Shown piece by piece: positions 1-6,797 of a stretch of DNA of 8,918 nucleotides. The position numbers were made by a program, and so were the translations under genes. The stretch covers positions 1-8,918 of the forward strand of contig CAKREJ010000063.1 of the NCBI GenBank assembly GCA_934317185.1, given 5' to 3'. How positions within the stretch are numbered: the first letter of the stretch is position 1; each line of letters starts with the position of its first letter. The notes under the pieces are model-generated. The model was not told where the DNA came from. It saw only the letters and a list, made by a program, of their open reading frames with translations, and ran no database searches. The DNA comes from an uncultured Anaerobutyricum sp. GTDB taxonomy: Bacteria; Bacillota; Clostridia; Lachnospirales; Lachnospiraceae.

Positions 1-30
1 AACGCCAAATTTCGATTATTTTATTTTGCT

Positions 31-55
31 AGGCATATTATAGCCTTTTTTTTTT
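31..55 (+). terminator. Weak candidate terminator of an upstream gene
   Basis: A short stem AGGC (31-34) and GCCT (43-46) with an AT-rich 8-nt loop is followed directly by a run of ten T (46-55). The stem is only four pairs, so the call rests mainly on the T tract. It would end a plus-strand gene lying to the left of the window. Confidence 0.35.
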
Positions 56-272
56 GCATTGGAAATGTACTTATTCAGCTTATGATGGAGTTTTTTTGTT
101 ATTTCGGCACTTTTTTTTAAGTTTTGATAGGTAATTGTATTTCATAATAAACAATAAATAATTTTGTTTGAAAGTTAACGTGATTAGACAAAAAACTAAA
201 AATGTCCAAAAAAATCAAAAAATAAAGAAAAAATGATGTAAAAATTAGAAAGAGACACAAAAAATAGAAATA
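56..272. other. AT-rich non-coding spacer
   Basis: No convincing reading frame on either strand and no RNA-gene structure was recognised. The stretch is very AT-rich, with T runs at the left and A runs at the right (about 180-270). The A-rich part sits just upstream of the candidate tmcAL promoter and could act as an UP-like element, which is inference only. Confidence 0.5.
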
Positions 273-301
273 TTGTTGTTTCGTTTGTTTTCGGGTATAC
301 T
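273..301 (+). promoter_or_regulatory. Candidate sigma-A promoter of tmcAL
   Basis: A -35-like TTGTTG (273-278) is separated by 17 nt from a -10-like TATACT (296-301). An A-rich tract lies directly upstream. Transcription would start near 308, giving a leader of about 100 nt that holds a small hairpin (AGCATT 326-331 with AATGCT 342-347) before the ribosome binding site. Confidence 0.5.
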
Positions 302-407
302 ATAGATAAAACAAATATAGATGTAAGCATTCGTTATTAAAAATGCTGCAGCAGCCACAGAAAATGATAATAAAGACAAATACATAGTAAAGAAAAGGAG
401 AACTGGG

Positions 408-1673
408 ATGAAGGTCGCAGGAATTATTGCAGAATATAATCCATTTCATAAGGGACATCAATATCATATAGAAGAAACACGGAAAAAGACAGGAGCCGAT
501 TATGTTGTTGTTGTAATGAGTGGGGATTATGTACAGAGAGGAGAACCGGCGATCGCAGATAAATATACGAGGACCGGACTGGCACTTTCCGGAGGGGCAG
601 ATCTGATTATTGAAATGCCGACACTTTATGCGACAGCCAGTGCGGAGTATTTTGCAACAGCAGGTATTGGGATTCTTGACAGATTAGGATGTGTAGATTA
701 TCTTTCCTTTGGAAGTGAGTGGGCAGCAGTTGAAGATTTTTCGGCATATGCAACGGTATTTCTTGAAGAACCGGAGCAATATAAGCAAATATTGCAGGAG
801 CAATTAAAACAAGGGAAAAGTTTTCCAGAAGCAAGAGCTTTCGCAGCAGGTAAGCTTCTTTTTGATTCGAAACCGGAAAAAGCAATCCATTTTTTAAAAG
901 AACCTAATCATATTCTTGGACTTGAGTATATTAAAGCATTACAGCAAAGAAATTCTTCGATTAAGCCGATTACAATTAAAAGAAAGGGAAATCATTATCA
1001 TGAGAACGAACTGACCGAAGGATATTCTTCTGCAACAGCAATCCGAAGGGAACTGTATCATTATTATAATAAGAAGAGTGTCAATGAAGCGGCAGATAAA
1101 ATATTTGAATCAGCACTGTCTGGAGAGTATGTTCCTTTTATAGAGAGCTTTTTACAAAGCAATTTTGTCACATGGGAAGATTTGATGCCATATCTTGATT
1201 ACACTTTTCTTCTGAAAAATAAAGTAATTGGAAAATACTTTGGTATGAATCTTGATCTGGCAAGAAGATTTCAAAATATATTTGAACCGGGTCTTTCTTT
1301 CGAAACTTTATTAGAAAGACTTCATGCCAGACAAATTACGGATGCAACATTAAGAAGAGCTTTATTACACATTGTATTGCATATGAAATACTATTCTTTT
1401 TTAGAAGCTGCAAAAGATATTCCAATTCCATATGCAAGAATTTTAGGGTTTTCCAGAGAAGCAGCCCCTTTATTAAAAGAAATTCGTAAAAAATCCAGTT
1501 TGGATATTATTCAGCGTCCTGCCGAAGGAAAAAAATTATATGCGAGCGGTTCTTCAGAGGCACAAATCTTTAATATTGATATTCGAAGTGCGGAACTTTA
1601 CGAGCAGATTGCCGCAAGAAAATCAGCCAGAAAGCCAGTCAGTGAATTTAAACGTCAGCAAATAATAAGATAG
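408..1673 (+). CDS. tmcAL: tRNA(Met) cytidine acetate ligase
   Basis: Cytoplasmic tRNA-modifying enzyme of the TmcAL (YlbM, DUF795) family. Known members use ATP and acetate to make acetyl-adenylate and place N4-acetylcytidine at the wobble position of elongator tRNA-Met. The 421-residue length fits the family. The N-terminus carries the nucleotidyltransferase signature NPFHKGHQYH, with the HxGH core at residues 14-17, followed by the conserved MSGDYVQRGEPAI block (37-49). Further family blocks are EPNHILGLEY (165-174), IKRKGNHYH (190-198) and SSATAIR (207-213). The start is supported by AAAGGAG (394-400), 7 nt upstream of the ATG. It is the first gene after a likely promoter, and 322 bp of non-coding sequence holding a large palindrome separates it from the next gene. 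No truncation or missing motif was seen. Confidence 0.95.
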   Translation: MKVAGIIAEYNPFHKGHQYHIEETRKKTGADYVVVVMSGDYVQRGEPAIADKYTRTGLALSGGADLIIEMPTLYATASAEYFATAGIGILDRLGCVDYLSFGSEWAAVEDFSAYATVFLEEPEQYKQILQEQLKQGKSFPEARAFAAGKLLFDSKPEKAIHFLKEPNHILGLEYIKALQQRNSSIKPITIKRKGNHYHENELTEGYSSATAIRRELYHYYNKKSVNEAADKIFESALSGEYVPFIESFLQSNFVTWEDLMPYLDYTFLLKNKVIGKYFGMNLDLARRFQNIFEPGLSFETLLERLHARQITDATLRRALLHIVLHMKYYSFLEAAKDIPIPYARILGFSREAAPLLKEIRKKSSLDIIQRPAEGKKLYASGSSEAQIFNIDIRSAELYEQIAARKSARKPVSEFKRQQIIR

Positions 1674-1777
1674 TCGGGGATTCTTTAATTTTTTGAATAA
1701 TTCAACAGAAGATGTGGTTTTTTATCGGTTATCCACGAATAAAATTAGGGTAGAGAATTTTTGGAAATAGCGTTATA
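1674..1777. other. Non-coding spacer after tmcAL
   Basis: AT-rich sequence without a gene. It contains a perfect small palindrome TTGAATAATTCAA (1693-1705) and one DnaA-box-like word TTATCCACG (1729-1737), both probably chance. No standard hairpin-plus-T terminator is visible behind tmcAL. Confidence 0.4.
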
Positions 1778-1943
1778 CTAGAGCGTGTTTGAAAAATCAT
1801 TCCAGCAATCTGCACGCCCCAATTTGCGGTATATTTTGCCTTCATTCAGTTGACGTAGCCCGCTACGCCGCCCTCATTCAGGCAAAATCTCCCATAAATT
1901 GTAACGCATATCTTGCAGAAAGCATTTTTCAAACACGCTCTAG
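1778..1943. repeat. 166-bp imperfect palindrome, MITE-like element
   Basis: The first 20 bases, CTAGAGCGTGTTTGAAAAAT (1778-1797), are the exact reverse complement of the last 20 (1924-1943). The symmetry runs through the whole element about a centre between 1860 and 1861. The apex is CGTAGC (1854-1859), CC, GCTACG (1862-1867). An inner block ATTTTGCCT (1833-1841) pairs with AGGCAAAAT (1880-1888). Counted by eye, 58 of 83 arm positions are complementary. It has no coding capacity and is clearly richer in GC than its surroundings. The ends could be read as GAGCG...CGCTC flanked by TA on each side, as expected for a TA-targeting miniature element, but the TA could equally belong to the repeat. 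A structural RNA role is the alternative. Confidence 0.8.
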
Positions 1944-1982
1944 TTCTTAAATTGAGACAGCAAAGAGTGTACGAAATAGAAA

Positions 1983-1989
1983 GTGAGGT
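1983..1989 (+). promoter_or_regulatory. Ribosome binding site of the patatin gene
   Basis: GTGAGGT lies 6 nt before the ATG at 1996 and supports that start. No clear -35/-10 pair was found between the palindrome and the gene, so the promoter is unknown. Confidence 0.5.
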
Positions 1990-1995
1990 TGATTT

Positions 1996-2844
1996 ATGTA
2001 TAATGCAGGATTGATTTTAGAAGGAGGCGGAATGCGTGGGGTGTATACAGCCGGTGTATTAGATGCCTTTTTAGATGCAGGAATTGAATTCTCAAGTGTA
2101 TATGGTGTATCAGCAGGAAGCTGCCATGCCTGTAGTTATTTGTCGAAACAAAGAGGACGGGCATTTCGAGTGAATGTTGATTATCTTGATGATTCGAATT
2201 ATTGCGGAGTGAAAACCTTCTTAAAGACAGGAAATGTATTTGGAGCAGAGATGCTTTATGAACAGATTCCGGATGTATTAGATCCCTTTGATCATCAGGC
2301 ATTTTTAGATTATCCCGGAAAGTTTTATGCAGTAGTTACAGATGTAGATACTGGAAAGGCCAGATATTTAAGAGTGCGTGATTTAAGAAAGCAGATGTGG
2401 ATGATACGTTCTTCAAGCTCGCTCCCGCTGGTATCTAAGACAATCGTAGTAAAAGGTCATAAGCTTCTTGATGGGGGAATTGCAGATAGTATTCCGATTC
2501 ATCGTTCGATAGAGGATGGAAATGAGAAGAATGTTGTTATTCTTACAAGAGACGAAGAATACCGTAAAGAACCGAATAAGCTTATGCCACTTATGCGTCT
2601 TCGATATCCAAAGTATAAGGAATTTCTTCAGGCGATGGAAACAAGACATATTCGTTATAATGAAGTGCTTGATTTTCTGGAAGAACAGGAAAGGGAAGGG
2701 AAAGTATTTGTTATCCGTCCGCAGGCAAAAGTAGAAGTAGGACGGGTTGAGAAAGATAAAGCTAAACTTACGGTTCTTTATAAGCAGGGAGTTCATGATG
2801 GAGAACAGGCAATCGAAGCAATGAAAGAATACCTTGAGAAATAG
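1996..2844 (+). CDS. Patatin-like phospholipase family protein
   Basis: A 282-residue serine lipid acyl hydrolase of the bacterial patatin family (RssA/YjjU-like), predicted to cleave acyl chains from phospholipids by a Ser-Asp dyad. The glycine-rich oxyanion loop GGGMRG is at residues 10-15, the nucleophile elbow GVSAG at 37-41 (Ser39), and the catalytic DGG at 159-161 (Asp159). All three are intact, in the usual order and spacing. There is no signal peptide or membrane segment, so it is probably cytoplasmic or peripherally membrane-bound. The C-terminal part (about 190-282) is charged and helical. The gene follows the 166-bp palindrome by 52 bp, and 65 bp separates it from the carbamate kinase with no terminator between, so the two may be co-transcribed. 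The natural substrate cannot be told from sequence. Confidence 0.9.
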   Translation: MYNAGLILEGGGMRGVYTAGVLDAFLDAGIEFSSVYGVSAGSCHACSYLSKQRGRAFRVNVDYLDDSNYCGVKTFLKTGNVFGAEMLYEQIPDVLDPFDHQAFLDYPGKFYAVVTDVDTGKARYLRVRDLRKQMWMIRSSSSLPLVSKTIVVKGHKLLDGGIADSIPIHRSIEDGNEKNVVILTRDEEYRKEPNKLMPLMRLRYPKYKEFLQAMETRHIRYNEVLDFLEEQEREGKVFVIRPQAKVEVGRVEKDKAKLTVLYKQGVHDGEQAIEAMKEYLEK

Positions 2845-2909
2845 TAGAAATTCTGTTCATTTTCTGATAGACTAAAAGATAAGTATAAGTGTAGAAAGGA
2901 TTGTAGAAT

Positions 2910-3839
2910 ATGAGCAAAAAGAAAGTAGTAGTAGCTCTTGGACACAGAGCATTAGGAACAACGATGCCGGAGCAGTATAAGGCAACAAGAAAAACGGCAA
3001 AGGTAATTGCAGATTTAGTGGAAGCGGGAGCAGATGTTGTTATTTCTCACAGCAATGCACCACAGGTCGGAATGATTCATACGGCTATGAATGAATTTAG
3101 CAAGGAGAGAGAAGATTACACACAGGCACCAATGTCAGTATGTTCAGCTATGAGCCAGGGATATGTTGGATATGACCTTCAGAATGCCATTCGTGCAGAG
3201 CTTTTAAAAAGAGGAGTATATCGTCCGGTATGTACGATTATTACACAGGTAATGGTAGATCCTTACGATGATGCATTTACAGAACCAGTAAAGGTAATCG
3301 GAAGACTTCTTTCCAAAGAAGAAGCAGATCAGGAAGAAAAAAAGGGCAACTATGTAACAGAGGTAGAAGGAGGTTATCGAAGAATCGTAGCAGCTCCAAA
3401 GCCACAGGGGATTATTGAGATAGATTCCATCAAAACTCTCGTAGACCAGGGACAGGTAGTTATAGCCTGCGGTGGCGGTGGAATTCCTGTATTAGCACAG
3501 GGAGTAGAGCTTCACGGTGCAAGTGCGGTAATCGAAAAGGATTATGCCAGCGGAAGAATGGCAGAACTTTTGAATGCAGATGTGTTCATGATCTTAACAA
3601 GCGTAGAGAATGTATGTGTTGGATATAATACAGATCAGGAATCTTCATTAGAGCATATTTCTGCCGAAGAAGCACAGAAGTATATTGATGAAGGTCAGTT
3701 CGAACCAAACACAATGCTTCCAAAGATTGAAGCCGGAGTTTCCTTCCTTGAAAAAGGTAATGGAAGAAAGGTAATTATCACTTCTATTGATAAAGCATTG
3801 GAAGGATATTTAGGAAAGACAGGAACAATTATCGAATAA
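2910..3839 (+). CDS. arcC: Carbamate kinase
   Basis: A 309-residue cytoplasmic amino-acid kinase-fold enzyme. The family interconverts carbamoyl phosphate plus ADP with carbamate plus ATP, usually as the last ATP-forming step of arginine, agmatine or purine-derivative breakdown. Residues in line with known catalytic positions are Lys128 (in PVKVIG), Arg158 (GYRR), Lys210-Asp211 (IEKD) and Lys272 (MLPKIEA), and the block ACGGGGIPV is at 187-195. The N-terminal loop reads GHRALG (11-16) where classical enzymes have GGNA, and the second motif is HSNAPQVG (47-54) instead of HGNGPQVG. These changes mark a divergent subgroup. AAAGGA (2895-2900) supports the start. No arginine deiminase, ornithine carbamoyltransferase or transporter is adjacent, so the source of carbamoyl phosphate is not shown here. 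The symbol is given by family. Confidence 0.92.
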   Translation: MSKKKVVVALGHRALGTTMPEQYKATRKTAKVIADLVEAGADVVISHSNAPQVGMIHTAMNEFSKEREDYTQAPMSVCSAMSQGYVGYDLQNAIRAELLKRGVYRPVCTIITQVMVDPYDDAFTEPVKVIGRLLSKEEADQEEKKGNYVTEVEGGYRRIVAAPKPQGIIEIDSIKTLVDQGQVVIACGGGGIPVLAQGVELHGASAVIEKDYASGRMAELLNADVFMILTSVENVCVGYNTDQESSLEHISAEEAQKYIDEGQFEPNTMLPKIEAGVSFLEKGNGRKVIITSIDKALEGYLGKTGTIIE

Positions 3840-3884
3840 ATACTGCTTGAAGCTAAGAGTGATATTTGTTTAAAAAGTAAGAGA

Positions 3885-4008
3885 AAACCCCGAAATTTTA
3901 TAAATAACAGTTGTGATATTCGTCACTGTCAGCAAAGATATCTGTTCAGGATTTTGCTGATTTCGTATTCGCATCCGCTATTTATGAATTTTTCGGGGTT
4001 TATTTTTT
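3885..4008 (+). terminator. Long-range terminator stem enclosing internal hairpins
   Basis: AAACCCCGAAA (3885-3895) pairs perfectly with TTTCGGGGTTT (3991-4001), and after an internal loop ATAAATA (3900-3906) pairs with TATTTAT (3979-3985). The right arm runs straight into TATTTTTT. About 72 nt are enclosed by the inner stem. They include TCAGCAAA (3929-3936) pairing with TTTGCTGA (3953-3960), and GTGA (3913-3916) with TCAC (3923-3926). The base stem plus T tract looks like an intrinsic terminator for the carbamate kinase transcript. The branched interior is unusual and could be a structured small RNA or attenuator. Confidence 0.6.
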
Positions 4009-4158
4009 GAAAGGGATAAAAATTAAATTGTAATATTCGAACCTCTTTACTGTAACAAATTCTAAATAAAATCTAAAGTTTATAAAAAGAGATAAAGAGT
4101 ATCTAAAAAATAAAAATATAGCTGTTTTTATATTTATTAAATGTTATTATTATAAAAT
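4009..4158. other. AT-rich upstream region of the secreted-protein gene
   Basis: No gene on either strand. The sequence is very AT-rich with short A and T runs and contains nothing recognisable apart from leading into the promoter at 4160-4189. Confidence 0.5.
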
Positions 4159-4178
4159 ATTGTCGGGAACATGACAAT
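4159..4178. promoter_or_regulatory. Candidate operator dyad over the -35 region
   Basis: ATTGTC (4159-4164) and GACAAT (4173-4178) form a perfect 6-bp inverted repeat with an 8-nt spacer. The left arm coincides with the candidate -35 hexamer of the gene at 4215, a position suited to a repressor or activator. The cognate regulator is unknown. Confidence 0.35.
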
Positions 4179-4189
4179 TATTTTATAAT
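4160..4189 (+). promoter_or_regulatory. Candidate sigma-A promoter of the propeller protein gene
   Basis: TTGTCG (4160-4165) and a consensus TATAAT (4184-4189) are separated by 18 nt. The ribosome binding site AAGGAGG (4201-4207) starts only 11 nt after the -10, so the leader would be very short, roughly 15-20 nt. Confidence 0.55.
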
Positions 4190-4200
4190 TATTTCATAAT

Positions 4201-4207
4201 AAGGAGG
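4201..4207 (+). promoter_or_regulatory. Strong ribosome binding site
   Basis: A perfect AAGGAGG lies 7 nt before the ATG at 4215. It fixes the start of the secreted protein and suggests high translation. Confidence 0.8.
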
Positions 4208-4214
4208 AGGAGCT

Positions 4215-6479
4215 ATGAAATCAAGAAAGCGTATCACAGCGATGATACTCAGTGTATGTATGCTTCTTGGATTGGTTTTTGTACCGACACAAGCACAGGA
4301 AGCAAGTACAAATGGTTCAGGACACAGGGGGGATGCATATAATAATGGAATTACGGCAGCCGAAACACCCCTTACAAAAGAAGAGTCAGGATTATTATGG
4401 GCACAGAAGCTGGGCCAGTATGCAGGACCACCGCTGTATGCGAATGGTTCAATTTATACATATTGGGAGAATCAGGTTTATAAGCTGAATCGCAAAAATG
4501 GTAAGGTAGAAGCGAAAGGAACAATTGCATTAGACCCAAATAATTCATGGGCACAGGCATTTGGGTATACATACTTCCCAGTGACATATGGTGATGGAAA
4601 GATTTATGTTGGAATGGGTGGTGGAAAAGTTCAGGCTTTTGATGCCGATACTTTAGAAAGTGTATGGATTTACACAAATGGAGCTGCGGATAGCGGTACA
4701 GATGCATATAGTCCAATTACTTACAAGGATGGAAAAATCTATACAGGCTTTAATAAGAGCTGGTCATCTTCTGCCCCGGCAGCCTTTGTTTGTATTTCTA
4801 CAAAAGATGGAAAAGAAGTGTGGAGTACAACAGAGGACGGATCCTTTAACTGGGATGGTGCAGCAATTATCGGAGACTATGTAGTTTATGGTAATGGAAG
4901 CGGCAGCATAATCAGCAGAAATAAAAATACAGGCGAGTTTGTACAAAAAGAGACAGCAGATTCTAAAGAGATTAAGGCAAGTGCATGTTATGATAATGGA
5001 AAAGTATATTTTATGACAGGCAGTGCTACGTTAGTAGTTGCAGATTTTAATCTTGAAGCCGGAACTTTCAGCAACATTAAGAAAATTGATTGTTCTAAGT
5101 ACGGCACAGGCTCTACAAGTACACCGGTTGTATATAACGGAATTGTTTATGTAGGAGTAGGAAAATGGGGTTCCGGTAAAATTATTGCTGTAAATCCAGA
5201 AGAAGAAAAAGTTCTCTGGTCTGTAGACGAACCAAGTTACCCACAGTGTTCTATTTTACTTTCCAATGCTTATGAAAAAGATGGTTATCTTTATTTATAT
5301 GTTACATATAATGGTAAACCGGGCGGAATTAATGTAGTAAAGGTAAAAGCAGATGGTTCCGAAGCAGAAGGATATGAATTATTTGCGGCTACAGGTTATG
5401 AACAGTTTTGTATGTCAAGTGTAGTTGTTGATGAAGATGGAATTATATATTACAAAAATGATTCTGGTTATGTAATGGCAATTGCAAAGAGTGATAAAAC
5501 AAAGGTTGCAGAGCTTGAAAAGAAAATTACAGACCTTCCGGCTGAGAAAGAAATTTCATTAGCAGATGAAGAAGCTATTAAAGAAGTAAGAGCCGAATAC
5601 GAGTCTCTGACAGATGCACAAAAGAAATTTGTATCAGACGAAGCAGTAAAGATTTTAGAGACTGCGGAAGCAAAAATTAATACATTAAAGACAGCGAAAG
5701 CATTAGGAGAACTTCCGGATTCTGCAAAGATAACTCTTGAAAATGAAAAGGAAGTTGCAGAAGTAAGAAAGCAGTATGATGCTCTCACAAGAAAGCAGAA
5801 AAAAGAACTTTCTTCTGAAGATGTATTAAATCTGTTTGATGCAGAAAAGAAAATTGCTCAGTTAAAGGCAGAAGCTGCAAAAGAGGCATCTGCAAAGGAT
5901 GCACAGGCGGCTGAAAAAGTTGAAAAACAGATTATGGCAATTGGTACAGTTACATTAGCTAAAGTTAAGAAAGTAGAAGCAGTAAAAGCAGGATATGATA
6001 AGCTTACAAAAGAACAGAAGAGATTCATTTCTGTAGAAGCGGTTGTTACATTAAAAGATGCAGTAGCTGCAACCAATAAATATGTCAAAGACACAAAAAC
6101 AAATGCTTATTATAAGATAATAAAGACCGGATCTAATAATACCGTTGCTTATATTAAGCCAATAGCCAAAAAAGCGGCTATTGTAATTCCGGCACAAATT
6201 ACGGTTGAAGGACGTACTTATAAAGTTGCATCTATTTGTGCAAAAGCATTCTACAAGAATACAGCACTGAAGAAGGTTGTCATTGGTAAAAATATTAGTA
6301 AAATCGGCAAAGAAGCTTTTTATGGATGTAAAAATTTGAAAAAGCTTCAGATAAAATCTAAAAAATTATCTGTAAAGAGTATTGGAAAAAACGCTTTTAA
6401 GGGAATAAACAAAAAAGCAAAAATGTCAGCTCCAAAAAGCAAAGTAAAAGTATATAAAAAATGGTTAAAGATAAAATAA
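4215..6479 (+). CDS. Secreted PQQ-type beta-propeller, helical-repeat, LRR protein
   Basis: A 754-residue exported protein of unknown function. Residues 1-27 form a Sec signal peptide: a basic start, a hydrophobic core about 8-23, and TQA before the likely signal peptidase I cut. Residues about 70-425 hold seven or eight PQQ-like propeller blades, seen as repeated DGKIY(V/T)G and KxGKxxW strands (for example GDGKIYVG near 126-133 and KDGKIYTG at 171-178). Residues about 431-623 contain three helical repeats, each with a Y-x-x-LT-x-x-QK core (462-470, 521-529, 594-602). Residues about 665-754 carry BspA-like leucine-rich repeats (KAFYKNTALKKVVIG, EAFYGCKNLKKL) and a very basic end. There is no LPxTG, transmembrane anchor or lipobox, so it is secreted or held non-covalently at the wall. 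Binding of a cofactor is not shown; the propeller may be a ligand-binding or adhesion scaffold. Confidence 0.85.
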   Translation: MKSRKRITAMILSVCMLLGLVFVPTQAQEASTNGSGHRGDAYNNGITAAETPLTKEESGLLWAQKLGQYAGPPLYANGSIYTYWENQVYKLNRKNGKVEAKGTIALDPNNSWAQAFGYTYFPVTYGDGKIYVGMGGGKVQAFDADTLESVWIYTNGAADSGTDAYSPITYKDGKIYTGFNKSWSSSAPAAFVCISTKDGKEVWSTTEDGSFNWDGAAIIGDYVVYGNGSGSIISRNKNTGEFVQKETADSKEIKASACYDNGKVYFMTGSATLVVADFNLEAGTFSNIKKIDCSKYGTGSTSTPVVYNGIVYVGVGKWGSGKIIAVNPEEEKVLWSVDEPSYPQCSILLSNAYEKDGYLYLYVTYNGKPGGINVVKVKADGSEAEGYELFAATGYEQFCMSSVVVDEDGIIYYKNDSGYVMAIAKSDKTKVAELEKKITDLPAEKEISLADEEAIKEVRAEYESLTDAQKKFVSDEAVKILETAEAKINTLKTAKALGELPDSAKITLENEKEVAEVRKQYDALTRKQKKELSSEDVLNLFDAEKKIAQLKAEAAKEASAKDAQAAEKVEKQIMAIGTVTLAKVKKVEAVKAGYDKLTKEQKRFISVEAVVTLKDAVAATNKYVKDTKTNAYYKIIKTGSNNTVAYIKPIAKKAAIVIPAQITVEGRTYKVASICAKAFYKNTALKKVVIGKNISKIGKEAFYGCKNLKKLQIKSKKLSVKSIGKNAFKGINKKAKMSAPKSKVKVYKKWLKIK

Positions 6480-6500
6480 AAGCTGATTTGCAGATTTAAT

Positions 6501-6557
6501 AAAAAGCATCGTATAGCATTGGTGATATTTCACCGCTATACGATGCTTTTTATTTTT
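6501..6557 (+). terminator. Very strong intrinsic terminator
   Basis: A perfect 17-bp stem pairs 6501-6517 with 6535-6551 (core GCATCGTATAGC with GCTATACGATGC). After a 3-nt bulge it is extended by GGTGA (6521-6525) and TCACC (6530-6534) around a TATT loop. A T-rich tail follows. It lies 22 nt after the stop of the propeller gene. The A run at the left base would also serve as a T tract on the minus strand, so it may work in both directions. Confidence 0.93.
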
Positions 6558-6570
6558 TCAGCCTGTGTAG

Positions 6571-6589
6571 TGGTAGTAGCAGACAGAAA
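6571..6589 (+). repeat. Upstream copy of the TGGYAGTA...GACAGAAA repeat
   Basis: TGGTAGTAGCAGACAGAAA matches the reverse complement of 6743-6758 (TGGCAGTAGACAGAAA) at 15 of 16 positions once a 3-nt insertion is removed. It is a spaced inverted copy of sequence at the promoter of the duplicated-domain gene, so it may be a distant operator or one arm of a long-range hairpin. Confidence 0.5.
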
Positions 6590-6618
6590 AAATAAGGAAA
6601 ATTTCCAAGAAATCTGTC
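6582..6618. repeat. Nested inverted repeat upstream of the Mor-like gene
   Basis: GACAGA (6582-6587) and TCTGTC (6613-6618) enclose the odd-length palindrome GGAAAATTTCC (6596-6606), with centres one base apart. Together they can fold into an interrupted hairpin or form paired protein sites. GACAGA recurs on the minus strand at 6745-6750. Confidence 0.4.
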
Positions 6619-6735
6619 AGTAGTAATTGAATGTACAAAAAGCTATAATAAAAAAGAGTATATTAAAAAAGCTAAAATATTCTCCGGCTGGGTGAGTTCA
6701 CAAAAATATCAGAAAAAATGTAAAAAAGATACGGA

Positions 6736-6775
6736 TAGACACTTTCTGTCTACTGCCATTTGTATAATGGTAGTA
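6736..6775 (+). promoter_or_regulatory. Promoter with two overlapping dyads for the Mor-like gene
   Basis: A consensus -10 TATAAT lies at 6763-6768. The best -35-like word, TAGACA (6736-6741), is 21 nt away, longer than the usual 17, which is typical of promoters that need an activator. TAGACA also forms a perfect inverted repeat with TGTCTA (6747-6752). A second dyad, TACTGCCAT (6751-6759) with ATGGTAGTA (6767-6775), has 9 pairs (one a G-T) and overlaps the -10. The promoter is inferred, while the dyads are seen directly. Confidence 0.5.
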
Positions 6776-6797
6776 AGAAAGGCAGAGGAGAATGCTC

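Noticed and set aside
607..885. Minus-strand open frame inside tmcAL
   Set aside because: It lies antisense to a well-supported gene, has no ribosome binding site and no recognisable motif.
1729..1737. DnaA-box-like TTATCCACG
   Set aside because: A single 8-of-9 match without further boxes, an AT-rich unwinding element or dnaA/dnaN nearby does not indicate an origin.
1774..1779. TATACT as a -10 element for the patatin gene
   Set aside because: No -35 at suitable distance, and it overlaps the left end of the palindrome more than 200 bp from the gene.
4215..4300. Lipoprotein signal for the secreted protein
   Set aside because: The only cysteine near the N-terminus (residue 15) is inside the hydrophobic core and lacks a lipobox; TQA at 25-27 fits signal peptidase I.
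5468..5788. Minus-strand open frames opposite the helical repeats (also 5858-6094)
   Set aside because: Ser/Ala/Phe-rich translations arise from the repetitive Lys/Glu/Ala codons of the sense gene; there is no start signal.
6644..6649. A second TATAAT as an extra promoter for the Mor-like gene
   Set aside because: No -35 hexamer at 16-18 nt; the site at 6763-6768 is closer to the gene and associated with dyads.
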